Below are positions 57,150-64,000 of a stretch of DNA of 64,000 nt, piece after piece (position 1 is the stretch's first letter; each line of letters opens with the position of its first letter). Origin of the DNA: DASSTY01 sp035760645 (GTDB taxonomy: Bacteria; Gemmatimonadota; Gemmatimonadetes; Gemmatimonadales; GWC2-71-9). The position numbers were made by a program, and so were the translations under genes. The stretch spans positions 30,614 to 94,613 of the forward strand of contig DASTSO010000130.1 of assembly GCA_035760645.1 (NCBI GenBank). The letters are read 5' to 3'. Under the pieces are notes generated by a model. The model saw only the letters and a list, made by a program, of their open reading frames with translations, ran no database searches and was not told the DNA's origin.

Positions 57150-58667
57150 ATGACGACGGTCCAGTATCAGCAGCAGACGGGCAGCGGTCCCGCGGCTCCG
57201 CCCCTCGTCGCGCGCGGCGGGGTCCCGGTGTCGGTGGTGCACCTGACGGCCGAGTACTACCCGTACGCGCGCACCGGCGGGCTCGCCGAGGCGGTCGGCT
57301 GCCTCGCCGCCTTCCAGCAGCGCGCGGGGCTCGAGGTCACGGTGATCATGCCCCTCTATCCGACCGTGCGCGAGGCGGCGCCCGACCTCGAGCCGGTGGG
57401 GGAGCCGTTCCCCGTGCCCGTCGGCGCGCGGCTCGAGGAGGCGCGGCTCTTCCGCCTGAGCGCGCCGCCCCCCGGCCCGCGCGTCTTCTTCGTCGAGCAC
57501 CGCGGCTACTTCGACCGACCCGGCATCTACGGCGAGGGAGCGGTGGACTATCCCGACAACCACCGCCGCTTCGCGCTCCTCAGCATGGCCGCGGCCCTCG
57601 CGCTCCCGCGCATCACGCCGCTCCCGTGCGTGCTCCACGCGCACGACTGGCACACGGCGCTCGCCCCGGTCTATCTCCGCTCGGTGCTCGCGCGCGAGCC
57701 GTGGGCGGCGCAGACGGCCGCGGTGCTCTCGGTGCACAACCCGGGCTACCAGGGGCACTTCGCGCCCGACGTGATGGCCGACGTGGGGCTGCCCTGGGAA
57801 CTCTTCAACTGGCAGCAGCTCGAGTGGTACGGGCAGGTCAACTTCCTGAAGGGCGGGCTCGTCTTCTCCGACCAGGTGGTGACCGTGAGCCCCACACAGG
57901 CCGCCGAGCTCCGCACGCCCGACGGCGGCTTCGGGCTGCACCAGGTCTTCGACTGGCTCGGCGATCGCTTCTGCGGCATCCTGAACGGGATCGATCAGGG
58001 GCTCTGGGACCCGACGACCGACGACCAGATCACCGCGCGCTACACCCGCGACGAGCTCGAGGGGAAGCGCCGCTGCAAGACGGCGCTGCAGCGCAGCTTC
58101 GGGCTGCCCCAGCGGCGGCGCACGCCGCTCCTGGGGCTGACCGGGCGGCTGGTCGGGCAGAAGGGCCTCGACCTCATCCTCGGCGATCCCGACCTCCTCG
58201 CGCTCGGCGCCCAGTTCGTCTTCCTGGGCACCGGCGAGAAGCGCTACGAGCGCGCCCTGGTCGAGCTCGCCGCGGCGGCACCCGACCGCGTCGCGGTCCA
58301 GCTCGACTTCAGCGACCGGCTGGAGCACCGGCTCATGGCGGGGTGTGATCTCTTCCTGATGCCGAGTCTCTACGAGCCGTGCGGGCTGACGCAGATGCGC
58401 GCGCAGCGCTACGGCGCGCTGCCGGTGGGCCGGCGGGTCGGCGGGCTCGCCGACACGATCGAAGATGGCGTGACGGGGTTTCTCTTCGACGCCTACTCGC
58501 CGGCCGCCTTCCACCAGGCGGCGGCGGGCGCGCTCGCCGCGTTCGCGGACGCGGACCGCTGGACGGGGATGATGCGGGAGGCGATGGCCCGGGACTTCAG
58601 CTGGGAGCGCTCGACCGGCCGCTACCTCGAGGTCTACCGTCAGGCGACGGCACTGGCGCTGCGCTGA
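57150..58667 (+). CDS. glgA: glycogen synthase (GT5)
   Basis: 505 aa ADP/UDP-glucose alpha-1,4-glucosyltransferase. The acceptor/donor loop is YARTGGLAEAVG, where most family members have KTGGLADV, so the first Lys is Arg. HAHDWHTALAP, ILNGIDQGLWDP, LTGRLVGQKGLDLI and the catalytic-Glu region SLYEPCGLTQMRAQRYG are intact. A 30-residue Gln/Gly-rich leader precedes the domain. The last 28 bp of the gene overlap the end of the convergent histidine kinase gene. Confidence 0.93.
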   Translation: MTTVQYQQQTGSGPAAPPLVARGGVPVSVVHLTAEYYPYARTGGLAEAVGCLAAFQQRAGLEVTVIMPLYPTVREAAPDLEPVGEPFPVPVGARLEEARLFRLSAPPPGPRVFFVEHRGYFDRPGIYGEGAVDYPDNHRRFALLSMAAALALPRITPLPCVLHAHDWHTALAPVYLRSVLAREPWAAQTAAVLSVHNPGYQGHFAPDVMADVGLPWELFNWQQLEWYGQVNFLKGGLVFSDQVVTVSPTQAAELRTPDGGFGLHQVFDWLGDRFCGILNGIDQGLWDPTTDDQITARYTRDELEGKRRCKTALQRSFGLPQRRRTPLLGLTGRLVGQKGLDLILGDPDLLALGAQFVFLGTGEKRYERALVELAAAAPDRVAVQLDFSDRLEHRLMAGCDLFLMPSLYEPCGLTQMRAQRYGALPVGRRVGGLADTIEDGVTGFLFDAYSPAAFHQAAAGALAAFADADRWTGMMREAMARDFSWERSTGRYLEVYRQATALALR

Positions 58668-61528
58668 GCCGCGGGGTCGGAGCCGGGACCGGCCAGGGGG
58701 CCGGCGACCTCGGCGGCCGCCGCCGCCGGGCGGGCGTCCAGCACCTCGCGCACCCGGCTGACCAGCTCCGCCACCGTCCACGGCTTGCCGAGGAAGTGGG
58801 CGTCGGTGGTCATCGGGTCGCCCTCGGCCCAGACCTCCTCGGAGTAGCCGCTGATGAAGAGGACCGGCAGCGTGCTCCCGCGCGCCCGCAGCGTCTCGTA
58901 GATCCGCCGGCCGCCGACCTTCGGCATCATCATGTCGGAGATCAGGAGGTCGATCTCGCTCCCCGAGCGCTCGAGCGTCGCGAGCGCCTCGGCGCCGTCC
59001 TCCGCGACCAGCACCCGGTAGCCCCACTTTTCGAGGATCCGCCGCGTGGCGCGCCGGATCGGCTCCTCGTCCTCGGCGAGGAGGATCGTCTCGGTGCCGC
59101 CGCGGAGCCCCTCGCCCGCATCGCCCGCGCCGTCGCTGGCGCGCTCGCCGAGCCAGAGGGGGAAGTGGACGCACACCTTGGTGCCCTGGCCCAGCGTGCT
59201 CTCGACGGTGGCGAAGCCCTCGTGCTGGCCCACCAGGCCGTAGACCATCGCCATGCCGAGGCCGGTCCCCTTCCCCTGCTCCTTCGTCGTGAAGAACGGC
59301 TCGAAGACGCGGGCCCGCGTCCGCTCGTCCATCCCGCAACCGTTGTCGCGCACCGAGAGACGGACGTAGCCGCCACAGCCGCCCGCCACGGCGGCCGCCG
59401 CGGCGGCGGGCCCGCCCTCCTCGTCCGCCTCGACGATGTCGAGGCCGAGCTCGAGGACGCCGCCCTCGGGCATCGCGTCGCGCGCGTTGGTGGCGAGGTT
59501 GAGGAGGATCTGCTCCACGGCGCCCGCGTCGGCGCGGACCGTGGCGCTCGCGCCCACGCGCAGGCGGATCTCGATGTGCTCGGGAAGGACGCGGCGGAGC
59601 ATGTCGCCCATCTCGCCGAGGAGCCGGGCGAGATCGACGGGGCGCAGCTCGGGCTTCTCGGTGCGGCTGAAGGCGAGGAGCTTGCGCACCATCGCCGCGC
59701 CGCGCTGGCTGGCCGCGCGCAGGTCGGCGAGATCGGCCCGCAGGTCGTCGCGGTCGGCGGGCAGCGCGCCGGCCACGAGGTCGGCGTTGGCGAGGATGAC
59801 GGTGAGGAGGTTGTTGAAGTCGTGCGCGATGCCGCCGGTGAGGCGGCCCACCGCCTCCATCTTCTGCGCCTGCCGGAGCTGCTCCTCGAGGCGCCGCCGC
59901 TCGGTGATGTCCTCGGCGATCATCTCGAAGCCGAGCAGCCCGCCCGCTGCTGCCCGGACCGGCTGGCCGCTGATGCGGACCACCAGCGGGGCACCGTCGC
60001 GGCGACGCCAGTGGACCTCCACGTCCTCGATGCGCTCGGCATCGGCGAACTCCGCGACCAGGCGGTCCCGGTCGGCCGGATCGACGTAGACCTGCGAGAC
60101 CGGCACCGCGAGCAGCTCGGCCTCCGTCTCGTAGCCCAGCATGCGCACGAGCGCGCGGTTGACCGCGAGGAAGCGGTCGTCGAGCCCCGAGCGGTAGATG
60201 CCGTAGGTGGCGTGCTCGACCAGATCGCGGTACATCGCCTCGCTGCGGCGCAGCGCCTCCTCGGCCCGCCGCCGTGCGCTGACGTCGCGCACGATCGTCT
60301 GGACCGCCGGCTCTCCCTCGTACACCATCGGGAGCGCGGCGATCTCGACGTCCACCGCCCCGCCGTCGAGCCGCCGGAGCTGTCCGTCGACGAGCGGCGG
60401 CACCCGCGAGCCGACCCGCGCCCCGGCGCCCCCGCCGGCGAACTCCCCCGTGAGCGCGTACTCGCCGCTCGCGCGGCTGTCGCCGAGGCCGATGCCGCGC
60501 GCCTCGAGCAGCTCGGCCGCCCGGCGGCCGATCAGGTCGCCCACGCCGCGCGCGCCGCAGAGCCGCACCGCCGCCTCGTTGAGGAAGACGATCCGCCCCT
60601 CGCTGTGCACGAACACCGCGTCGGGCGACGCCTCGACCAGGCGGCGGTAGCGGAGCTCGCTCTCGCGCTCACGCGCCAGCGAGCGCTCGATGTGGACGTC
60701 GAGGATGCGGGCCAGCGCGCCGAGCTCGTCGCCGCCCGCGCCGTCGGCCTCCGACAGCTGCGCCGCCTCGCCCACGGTGGGGGCGGCGATCTGGCCGATC
60801 AGCGTCCGCACGCGCTTGGCGACGAACTCCGCGATGAGCCGCCGCGTCATCCACCCGACGACGAGGAGCATCACGTAGGCGATGACGACGAGGAGCCAGG
60901 CCGTGCTGCGGGCCTGGTCGGAGACCCACTGGGCGTCGACCGCGACGACGAGGTGCCCGCGCGGCAGGCCGGTCGCGTCGCGCACCACGCTCGTGAGGGC
61001 GAGATAGGGCGTGCGGCCCAGCCGCACGACCTCCAGCCGGTCGGAGGCGAAGCGGCCCGCCCGCGCCGTGAGCCAGCGGCTCGCCCCGCCGGCATGGCTC
61101 TCGTCCACCGACATCGCGAGGCAGCGCACCGCGCAGCGCGGCAGGATCACCGCGGCGAGTCCGACCTCGGGCCGGCCCGCGCGGAAGAGGGCGAGCTGCT
61201 GGTTGACCTGGCCGTCGAGGGTGCCGGTGCTCGCCGTCCGGCTCAGCGCCTCGGCCAGGGCCGCCGTCTCCTGGATGTGCCGCCGCTGCAGCTCGCGGAG
61301 GCCGGTGTGAAGGACCGAGACCGTCGCCACCAGCGCGAGGGCGGTGAAGCCGATGCCGATCCCGGCCCCGGCGCGCGCGGTGAAGGTGGTGGCGAGCCCC
61401 AGCGAGCGCCGGCGGGCGAGCCAGACGATCGCCCCGGCTGCGGCGAGCGGCAGGAGCCCACTCAGCAGCAGCGGCAGCCGCGCATCGGCCGGCAGCGCCG
61501 ACAGGACGGAGAGCCAGCGCATCAGCAC
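58640..61528 (-). CDS. membrane hybrid histidine kinase with PAS domains and receiver
   Basis: 962 aa. Order: two N-terminal membrane helices, a periplasmic sensor (about 75-200), a further membrane helix (STAWLLVVIAYVMLLVVGWM), two PAS domains (about 290-420 and 425-550), then the HisKA box IAHDFNNLL with phospho-acceptor H569. The ATPase domain has N box NLATNARDAM, DNGCGMD and GTGLGMAMVYG. A receiver with phospho-acceptor D865 (LLISDMMMPKVGG) and an Ala/Pro tail follow. Phosphorelay from this protein needs an Hpt or second regulator not seen nearby. Met at 61528 or 61522 can be the start. Confidence 0.93.
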   Translation of the reverse strand: MLMRWLSVLSALPADARLPLLLSGLLPLAAAGAIVWLARRRSLGLATTFTARAGAGIGIGFTALALVATVSVLHTGLRELQRRHIQETAALAEALSRTASTGTLDGQVNQQLALFRAGRPEVGLAAVILPRCAVRCLAMSVDESHAGGASRWLTARAGRFASDRLEVVRLGRTPYLALTSVVRDATGLPRGHLVVAVDAQWVSDQARSTAWLLVVIAYVMLLVVGWMTRRLIAEFVAKRVRTLIGQIAAPTVGEAAQLSEADGAGGDELGALARILDVHIERSLARERESELRYRRLVEASPDAVFVHSEGRIVFLNEAAVRLCGARGVGDLIGRRAAELLEARGIGLGDSRASGEYALTGEFAGGGAGARVGSRVPPLVDGQLRRLDGGAVDVEIAALPMVYEGEPAVQTIVRDVSARRRAEEALRRSEAMYRDLVEHATYGIYRSGLDDRFLAVNRALVRMLGYETEAELLAVPVSQVYVDPADRDRLVAEFADAERIEDVEVHWRRRDGAPLVVRISGQPVRAAAGGLLGFEMIAEDITERRRLEEQLRQAQKMEAVGRLTGGIAHDFNNLLTVILANADLVAGALPADRDDLRADLADLRAASQRGAAMVRKLLAFSRTEKPELRPVDLARLLGEMGDMLRRVLPEHIEIRLRVGASATVRADAGAVEQILLNLATNARDAMPEGGVLELGLDIVEADEEGGPAAAAAAVAGGCGGYVRLSVRDNGCGMDERTRARVFEPFFTTKEQGKGTGLGMAMVYGLVGQHEGFATVESTLGQGTKVCVHFPLWLGERASDGAGDAGEGLRGGTETILLAEDEEPIRRATRRILEKWGYRVLVAEDGAEALATLERSGSEIDLLISDMMMPKVGGRRIYETLRARGSTLPVLFISGYSEEVWAEGDPMTTDAHFLGKPWTVAELVSRVREVLDARPAAAAAEVAGPLAGPGSDPAAQRSASAVA

Positions 61529-61681
61529 CGGGCTCCGTCCGCGCCGGGCGTACGCGCGTCCGTGGGGAGAGGCTGCAGATTGAGAGCGGCCACGACGATC
61601 GAGGGAATCCGGGGGTCTCGGGGGATGCCGCTAAAAATGTACCGCCGGCACCGTCCGGGCCACCCCGGGGCCCGACCCTGT

Positions 61682-61687
61682 TACCTT
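61682..61687 (+). promoter_or_regulatory. TACCTT box 7 nt before aguB ATG (leaderless-type)
   Basis: TACCTT is followed by TGGGGCC and ATG at 61695. No purine-rich ribosome binding site lies at normal distance. Confidence 0.4.
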
Positions 61688-61694
61688 TGGGGCC

Positions 61695-62591
61695 ATGACG
61701 ACACCACGACCTTCCCCCCGGTCGGTCACCCTCGGGCTGGTGCAGCACGCCTGCTCGCTCGACGTGGCCGAGAACATGGACAAGGCCGTGGCCGGCATCC
61801 GCGAGGCGGCCGGCCGCGGCGCACAGATCGTCTGCCTGCAGGAGCTCTTCCGGAGCCAATACTTCTGCCAGGTGGAGGACCACCGCTTCTTCGAGCTCGC
61901 CGAGCCGATTCCGGGCCCCAGCACCGAGCGCCTCGGCGCCGTGGCGAAGGAGCTCGGCGTCGTGATCGTGGCGAGCCTCTTCGAGAAGCGAGCCGAGGGC
62001 CTCTACCACAACACCGCCGCCATCATCGACGCCGACGGCAGCTACCTGGGCAAGTACCGGAAGATGCATATCCCGGACGACCCCCAGTTCTACGAGAAGT
62101 TCTACTTCACGCCGGGCGACCTCGGCTTCCGCAGCTGGGACACGCGCTACGGCCGCATCGGAGTGCTGATCTGCTGGGACCAGTGGTACCCGGAGGCGGC
62201 GCGCCTCACGGCCATGAGCGGGGCGCAGATCCTCTTCTATCCCACCGCGATCGGCTGGCACCCGACCGAAAAGGCGGAGCACGGCGAGCAGCAGCGCTCG
62301 AGCTGGGAGACGATCCAGCGCAGCCACGCCATCGCCAACGGCGTCTACGTCTGCGCCGTGAACCGCGTGGGCCACGAGGGCGCCCCGCCGCCGGGCGGGA
62401 TCGAGTTCTGGGGCAACAGCTTCGTGGCGAGCCCCGGCGGGCAGGTGCTCGTGCGCGCCGGCCAGGAGGAGGAGGTGCTCACCGTCGAGTGCGACCTCTC
62501 GAAGGTGGACGTGAGCCGCACCCACTGGCCCTTCCTGCGCGACCGCCGCATTGACGCGTACCAGGACATCACGCGGCGGTATCTGGACTAG
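61695..62591 (+). CDS. aguB: N-carbamoylputrescine amidase
   Basis: 298 aa nitrilase-superfamily enzyme hydrolysing N-carbamoylputrescine to putrescine, CO2 and ammonia. The catalytic triad is E50 (VCLQELFRSQYFCQ), K123 (YRKMHIPDDP) and C160 (VLICWDQWYPEAAR). Motifs such as TAIGWHP and the C-terminal THWPFLRDRRIDAY are specific to this subgroup. Assignment is reinforced by the adjacent agmatine deiminase gene (146 bp downstream). The TAG stop lies at the start of a heptamer array. Confidence 0.95.
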   Translation: MTTPRPSPRSVTLGLVQHACSLDVAENMDKAVAGIREAAGRGAQIVCLQELFRSQYFCQVEDHRFFELAEPIPGPSTERLGAVAKELGVVIVASLFEKRAEGLYHNTAAIIDADGSYLGKYRKMHIPDDPQFYEKFYFTPGDLGFRSWDTRYGRIGVLICWDQWYPEAARLTAMSGAQILFYPTAIGWHPTEKAEHGEQQRSSWETIQRSHAIANGVYVCAVNRVGHEGAPPPGGIEFWGNSFVASPGGQVLVRAGQEEEVLTVECDLSKVDVSRTHWPFLRDRRIDAYQDITRRYLD

Positions 62592-62737
62592 GGACTAGGG
62601 ACGAGGGGCTAGGGACTAGGGACGAGGGGCTCGGAGCCGATGCGTGCTTCCGTGCCCCGGGCTCTGGCCCCCCAGTACCCGGCCCCTCGTCCCTAGCCCC
62701 TCGTCCCCAGTCCCTAGCCCCTAGTCCCTAGTTCCTG
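62589..62737. repeat. facing arrays of GGGACTA-type heptamers between aguB and aguA
   Basis: The left array (62589-62634) mixes TAGGGAC, GAGGGGC and TAGGGAC heptamers. The spacer is about 62635-62680. The right array (62681-62737) holds the reverse-complement forms (CCCTCGT, CCCTAGC, CCCTAGT) and ends at the base before the aguA ATG. This matches the structure at 49882-50023. Confidence 0.85.
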
Positions 62738-63844
62738 ATGACGATCACTCCCGACGCCATCCCCACGACCGTCCCCGCCCGCCTCGGTTTCCGCATGCCG
62801 GCCGAGTGGGAGCCGCACCGCGGCACCTGGCTGAGCTGGCCGCACAAGGAGGCGAGCTGGCCCGGGAAGTTCGAGCCCGTCCCGCGCATCTTCGGCGAGA
62901 TGGTGCGCCTCCTCTCGCAGCACGAGGAGGTGCACATCAACGTCGCGGGCCCCGAGATGGCGCACGAGGTCCGGCGCGTGCTCGAGGAGGCGCGCGCGCG
63001 CATGGGGAGCGTCTACCTGCACTACAACCCCACCAACGACGCCTGGTGCCGCGATCACGGCCCCATCTTCATCCAGCGCGAGACCGCGGCCGGCCGGCGC
63101 GAGGAGGCGATCGTCGACTGGGGCTTCAACGCGTGGGGCGGGAAGTACCCGCCCTTCGACCTCGACGACGTCGTGCCGACGCGCGTGGGGCGGGAGTTCG
63201 GCATTCCGGTCTGGTCGCCCGGGATCGTGATGGAGGGCGGCTCGATCGACGTGAACGGGCGCGGCACCCTGATCACCACCGAGGCGTGTCTGCTCAACCC
63301 GAACCGCAACCCGCACCTCTCGCAGGCCGAGATCGAGCAGTACCTGCGCGACTACCTGGGCGTCACCCACATCCTCTGGCTGGGTGACGGGATCGTGGGC
63401 GACGACACCGACGGCCACGTGGACGACATCACGCGCTTCGTGGACCCGACCACCGTGGTGACCGTGGTCGAGGACGACCCGGCCGACGAGAACTACGCGC
63501 CGCTCCAGGAGAACCTCGAGCGCCTGCGCGGCATGACCGACCAGGACGGCACGCCGCTGCGCATCGTCACGCTCCCGATGCCGCGCCCCGTCGAGCACGA
63601 CGGCCAGCGCCTCCCGGCGAGCTACGCGAACTTCTACATCGCCAACGGCGTCGTCCTCCTCCCCTTCTACCGCGACCTCGAGCACGACGAGCAGGCGCGC
63701 GCCACCCTGCAGGAGCTCTTCCCCACCCGCGAGGTGGTCGGCATCGACTGCACCGACCTCGTCTGGGGCCTCGGCGCCTTCCACTGCGTCAGCCAGCAGT
63801 GGCCGGCGGTGGACGAGATTCCGGTGCCGACGTTGACGTCGTAG
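62738..63844 (+). CDS. aguA: agmatine deiminase
   Basis: 368 aa guanidino-modifying enzyme converting agmatine to N-carbamoylputrescine. Catalytic Cys C350 is in GLGAFHCVSQQ. Conserved FRMPAEWEPHRGTWLSWPH, DAWCRDHGPIF, IVDWGFNAWGGKYPP, MEGGSIDVNGRGTLITTE and GDDTDGHVDD are present. The upstream sequence is a heptamer array, so there is no normal ribosome binding site; translation may depend on aguB. With speA it completes the agmatine route to putrescine. Confidence 0.96.
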   Translation: MTITPDAIPTTVPARLGFRMPAEWEPHRGTWLSWPHKEASWPGKFEPVPRIFGEMVRLLSQHEEVHINVAGPEMAHEVRRVLEEARARMGSVYLHYNPTNDAWCRDHGPIFIQRETAAGRREEAIVDWGFNAWGGKYPPFDLDDVVPTRVGREFGIPVWSPGIVMEGGSIDVNGRGTLITTEACLLNPNRNPHLSQAEIEQYLRDYLGVTHILWLGDGIVGDDTDGHVDDITRFVDPTTVVTVVEDDPADENYAPLQENLERLRGMTDQDGTPLRIVTLPMPRPVEHDGQRLPASYANFYIANGVVLLPFYRDLEHDEQARATLQELFPTREVVGIDCTDLVWGLGAFHCVSQQWPAVDEIPVPTLTS

Positions 63845-63969
63845 GCGGGACGGCGGGAGAGGCGGGACGGCGGGAGAGGCGGGACGGCGGGAGGGCCCCA
63901 TGTACGACGAGCCTCCGGTGATGTCACCGGAGGCTCGCGCGTTCGATGAGTGTCCCGCCGTCCCGCCTC
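63844..63969. repeat. three tandem 17-bp units plus hairpin and inverted copy after aguA
   Basis: GGCGGGACGGCGGGAGA is repeated at 63844-63860, 63861-63877 and 63878-63894 (last base G). The first G is shared with the aguA TAG stop. An inverted copy (GTCCCGCCGTCCCGCC) lies at 63952-63967. This is the clearest of the four cassettes. Confidence 0.88.
63908..63937. terminator. 13-bp stem hairpin after aguA
   Basis: CGAGCCTCCGGTG, loop ATGT, then the exact reverse complement. It is the same hairpin family as at 9133, 44450 and 54804. Confidence 0.75.
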
Positions 63970-64000
63970 AGCTCCGCAGCTCCTCCAGATCCCGGTAGCA
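63968..64000 (-). CDS. possible C-terminal fragment of a minus-strand gene
   Basis: On the minus strand the last ten codons read CYRDLEELRS and then stop (TCA at 63968-63970). Position just beyond a bidirectional hairpin cassette fits the end of a convergent gene entering from the right. It is too short to identify. Confidence 0.35.
   Translation of the reverse strand, partial: CYRDLEELRS

Overview
The window is very GC-rich chromosomal DNA, densely packed with genes on both strands. It carries housekeeping genes (citrate synthase, aconitase, a primary-type sigma factor, IF-1, MurB, ThrB/ThrC, EttA) and no phage, IS or CRISPR signature. Several features suggest a Gram-negative soil-type bacterium of the FCB side of the tree, most plausibly Gemmatimonadota. 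These are the many exported metallopeptidases (M1, M28, M61, M3), the short RpoD without region 1.1, an H1-like lysine-rich SWIB protein and abundant Ser/Thr kinases. This placement is inference from gene content; no rRNA or tRNA gene was seen in the window.

Layout. 1-4.4 kb: a truncated zinc-ribbon Ser/Thr kinase diverges from a Clp_N-GntR fusion regulator, which is followed 7 bp later by an acyl-CoA dehydrogenase. 4.5-11.2 kb: queF, an M28 peptidase, an ADP-ribosylglycohydrolase, citrate synthase and arginine decarboxylase. 11.6-15.6 kb: an unknown helical protein, an S2P/CBS protease and an M1 peptidase. 15.7-24.0 kb: a plus-strand run of SRPBCC-epimerase fusion, queC, queE, an RSH-like HD protein, a 5'-nucleotidase lipoprotein, a GGDEF protein and a pseudokinase-kinase. 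24.3-30.5 kb: csp, infA, M3 peptidase, then DUF2339 / small Tat protein / amidase. 31.3-40.3 kb: a tightly overlapping minus-strand operon with a PIG-L deacetylase, an Fe3+-type ABC transporter and two MFS exporters. 40.5-47.4 kb: a membrane protein, DUF971, aconitase, RpoD and M61 peptidase. 47.6-54.8 kb: thrB-thrC, a PQQ-type sugar dehydrogenase, the SWIB/H1 protein, murB and ettA. 54.9-64 kb: glgP-glgA, a hybrid histidine kinase, and aguB-aguA.

Pathways. speA (9.2-11.2 kb) with aguA and aguB (61.7-63.8 kb) gives a complete arginine-agmatine-N-carbamoylputrescine-putrescine route split over two loci. queC, queE and queF cover preQ0/preQ1 synthesis apart from queD and folE. gltA and acnA are the first two TCA steps. 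glgA and glgP build and mobilise glycogen.

Intergenic DNA is unusually structured. A 17-bp GC-rich repeat is repeatedly paired with a GAGCCTCCGGTG hairpin just after stop codons. Two loci carry facing arrays of a GGGACTA-type heptamer that supply stop codons to neighbouring genes. One locus carries a two-unit REP/BIME-like element. Several genes have a TATCTT-like box 6-8 nt before ATG and no ribosome binding site, suggesting leaderless mRNAs.
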